Positions 12,783 through 14,633 of a DNA stretch of 14,633 nucleotides are shown in pieces. Location: positions 1-14,633 of the forward strand of contig CALMIT010000400.1 in NCBI GenBank assembly GCA_937864255.1. Reading direction: 5' to 3'. Under the pieces are notes generated by a model that worked only from the letters and a program-made list of their open reading frames with translations, did no database searches and was not told the DNA's origin. A program made the position numbers and the translations under genes. The first letter of the stretch is position 1, and each line of letters starts with the position of its first letter. This DNA is from an uncultured Saprospiraceae bacterium (GTDB lineage Bacteria > Bacteroidota > Bacteroidia > Chitinophagales > Saprospiraceae).

Positions 12783-14633
12783 GAATGATTTTTTTGTAAA
12801 GTAAAAAACGAATTGGTCAATGGCGCGTTTGGCGTCTATTTCCACCGCCAAATCTGCGCCGCCCACCAGGTGAACTTGCGCGCCGGCGTTTTTCAAATCT
12901 TCGAATAATGCGCGATTGGATTCCTGACCGGCGCAGATGACGACGTTGTCTACTTCCAGCAATTGCGTTTTGCCTTTGTACAAAATGTGCAGCCCGCGGT
13001 CGTCTATTTTTTGATACTGCACCTCGGTCATGGTGCTCACATTTTTCATTTTTAATGCGGCGCGGTGTATCCAGCCGGTCGTTTTGCCCAGCCGCTCGCC
13101 CGGCTTGCCCGCGGGGGGTTGCAAAAGATAAATTTTGCGCGCCGGTTTTTCGGGCTGCGGAGCGCTTAGTGCCCCTCGGTTTTTATAATTTAAATCCACG
13201 CCCCACTCTTTGGCGAACGTTTTGATTTCGGGCGCGGGAGCGTTTTTTTCGTGCAACAAAAATTCGGCGGTATCAAAACCGATGCCGCCCGCGCCGACGA
13301 TGGCTACTGTTTTGCCGACAGGCTTTTTTTCTAAAATCACCTCCGTGTATGTCAAAACCTTGGGGTGATCCTCGCCGGGTATGCCGCTTTTGCACGCCAC
13401 CACGCCGGCAGCCAGGATGATGTGGTCAAAATTTTGCGAAAGCAAAAAGCCTGTCTCCGCGCGGGTATTCAAATGAAGCTGCACGCCGGTGAGCAAGATT
13501 TGTTTTTTAAAATAGCGCAGCGTCTCCGAAAATTCTTCCTTGCCGGGAATTTCTTTGGCAATGTTAAACTGTCCGCCAATTTCGCCCGCCGATTCAAATA
13601 AATGTATTTCGTGGCCGCGCTCCGCCGCCGTAACGGCAAAAGCCAAACCCGCCGGCCCCGCGCCCACGACGGCTATTTTCTTTTTGGAAATCACGGGATG
13701 AAAATTCAATTCCGTCTCGTGACAGGCACGCGGGTTGACCAGACAGGAAGCGATTTTTTTATTAAAAATATGATCCAGACAAGCCTGGTTGCAGGCGATA
13801 CAGGTGTTTATTTCATCGCTGCGATTTTCGGCGGCTTTTTTTACAAAAGCAGGATCCGCCAAAAAAGGTCGCGCCATACTCACCATATCAGCACAGCCTT
13901 CCGCCAAAATCTGCTCGGCCACCTCCGGCGTGTTGATTCGATTGGTCGTGATAAGCGGGATTTTTACCTGTCCCATCAACCGTTTGGTGACCCAGGCAAA
14001 TCCTGCCCTCGGCACCATCGTGGCGATGGTGGGAATGCGCGCTTCGTGCCAGCCGATACCTGTGTTGATGATCGTAGCGCCGGCAGTTTCTATCGTCCGG
14101 GCGAGTTGTACCACTTCTTCCCAAGTGCTGCCTTCGTCCACCAAATCAAGCATGGAAAGGCGGTAAATAATGATAAAATTTAGACCAACTTTTTCACGTA
14201 CACGACGCACGATTTCGACCGGAAAGCGAATGCGGTTTTCAAAACTGCCGCCCCATCGGTCGCTGCGCAGGTTGGTTCTTTTTGCAATAAATTGGTTGAT
14301 CAGATAGCCTTCCGAACCCATAATTTCCACGCCGTCGTAGCCGGCATCCTGCGCCAGTTTTGCCGAATTGACAAAATCTGCTATTGTTTTTTCCACACCG
14401 CCGCCGCTTAATTTCCAGGGTTTGAAAGGTGAAATGGGAGATTTGAGCGCGGAAGGCGCTACTGCCAGCGGATGATAACCGTAGCGACCGGCGTGCAGAA
14501 TTTGAAGACAAATTTTTCCGTCTGCCTCGTGTACCGCCCGGGTAATAATTTGGTGTTTTTTTGCGTGACTTTGGCTACTCATCCGTGCGCCGAAAGGCGA
14601 CAGCCAACCCTGAATGTTGGGCGCAAACCCGCC
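12330..14633 (-). CDS. fadH: fused 2,4-dienoyl-CoA reductase (FadH) - D-aminoacyl-tRNA deacylase (Dtd), N-terminus beyond window
   Basis: One open frame of 768 codons enters at the right edge in frame (GGFAPNIQG) and ends at 12330; the Met at 14582 is internal. Numbered from that Met, residues 1-590 match FadH, which uses NADPH, FMN, FAD and a 4Fe-4S cluster to reduce 2,4-dienoyl-CoA during oxidation of unsaturated fatty acids. Visible are catalytic Tyr140 (IIYRLSM) and His179 (GIGWHEARIP), cluster cysteines 261, 264, 268 and 280 (CIACNQAC...C), the FAD loop GAGPAG at 308-313 and the NADPH loop GAGGIG at 430-435. E. coli FadH ends DARRAIAQGTRLALEI; here DAKRAIDQ is followed by FVFYFTKKSF and then directly by Dtd (Met601). 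The last eight or so FadH residues and its stop are missing. About 55-60 N-terminal residues should lie outside the window. Both modules look intact. A true fusion is the simplest reading; loss of the FadH stop by deletion is the likely origin. Confidence 0.85.
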   Translation of the reverse strand, partial: GGFAPNIQGWLSPFGARMSSQSHAKKHQIITRAVHEADGKICLQILHAGRYGYHPLAVAPSALKSPISPFKPWKLSGGGVEKTIADFVNSAKLAQDAGYDGVEIMGSEGYLINQFIAKRTNLRSDRWGGSFENRIRFPVEIVRRVREKVGLNFIIIYRLSMLDLVDEGSTWEEVVQLARTIETAGATIINTGIGWHEARIPTIATMVPRAGFAWVTKRLMGQVKIPLITTNRINTPEVAEQILAEGCADMVSMARPFLADPAFVKKAAENRSDEINTCIACNQACLDHIFNKKIASCLVNPRACHETELNFHPVISKKKIAVVGAGPAGLAFAVTAAERGHEIHLFESAGEIGGQFNIAKEIPGKEEFSETLRYFKKQILLTGVQLHLNTRAETGFLLSQNFDHIILAAGVVACKSGIPGEDHPKVLTYTEVILEKKPVGKTVAIVGAGGIGFDTAEFLLHEKNAPAPEIKTFAKEWGVDLNYKNRGALSAPQPEKPARKIYLLQPPAGKPGERLGKTTGWIHRAALKMKNVSTMTEVQYQKIDDRGLHILYKGKTQLLEVDNVVICAGQESNRALFEDLKNAGAQVHLVGGADLAVEIDAKRAIDQFVFYFTKKSFMRVVIQRVSEASVTIGGKVKSEIGAGLLILLGIEDADTKEDMDWLCAKISNLRIFNDEAGVMNLSVQDVSGSIIVVSQFTLHASTKKGNRPSYLRAAKPDFAIPVYEKFVATLKEISGRPVLTGEFGADMKVRLLNDGPVTIIIDSKNRE

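Noticed and set aside
13602..14183. 193-residue plus-strand frame opposite fadH
   Set aside because: It is antisense to strongly conserved FadH sequence and reads as compositionally biased, unrecognisable protein.
14532..14582. ATG at 14582 as the true start of fadH
   Set aside because: The frame stays open to the window edge and the 17 upstream codons (GGFAPNIQG...) match the known FadH N-terminal region, so the Met is internal and the gene is cut by the window.
1..14633. CRISPR array, tRNA, rRNA, insertion sequence or phage genes
   Set aside because: No regularly spaced repeats, cloverleaf-like sequence, transposase motif or phage structural gene was seen; gene content is housekeeping and envelope.

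Overview
The window looks like chromosome from a member of the Bacteroidota, and I would guess the Saprospiria/Chitinophagia side of the phylum. The evidence is: promoters of the TTTG-N(18-20)-TAnnTTTG type, weak or absent Shine-Dalgarno sequences, an rpsF-rpsR-rplI operon without priB/ssb, a BBP2-type outer-membrane barrel, a PorE-like TPR/PD40/OmpA protein, and an S6 with the C-terminal helix-hairpin-helix extension that I associate with ribosomal proteins of this group. The content is mostly housekeeping. I see no phage, transposon, CRISPR array, tRNA or rRNA.

Layout. (1) 67-1155 (+): outer-membrane beta-barrel protein, closed by a small hairpin terminator whose T-run doubles as the -33 box of the next promoter. 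(2) 1302-2873 (+): ribosomal protein operon rpsF (extended), rpsR, rplI, closed by two tandem terminators. (3) 2984-3814 (+): lipoprotein of the dienelactone hydrolase family. (4) 3834-6389 (-): bifunctional class A penicillin-binding protein with a hairpin terminator straddling its stop. (5) 6510-6758 (+) and 6763-7461 (-): a single-domain YkoF/thiamine-binding-like protein and a lipoprotein, converging with a 4-base gap. (6) 7642-8601 (+): SerA-type D-2-hydroxyacid dehydrogenase whose catalytic His position is Gln. (7) 8638-8976 (-): a DUF2892 membrane protein preceded by a 31-residue single-helix protein, with a Crp/Fnr-like palindrome upstream. (8) 9063-10211 (-): DNA polymerase IV. (9) 10300-12294 (-): PorE-like envelope protein. 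(10) 12330-14633 (-, runs off the right edge): 2,4-dienoyl-CoA reductase (FadH) continuing without a stop into a complete D-aminoacyl-tRNA deacylase (Dtd).

The genes belong to separate processes: envelope (barrel, PBP1A, PorE-like, lipoproteins), translation (S6/S18/L9, Dtd), serine synthesis or a related 2-hydroxyacid reaction, unsaturated fatty-acid oxidation, and translesion synthesis. The points most worth a second look are the FadH-Dtd in-frame fusion, the His-to-Gln change in the SerA-like enzyme, the S6-HhH fusion, and the small membrane protein/DUF2892 unit with its operator-like palindrome. I did not find a wholly new multi-gene system.
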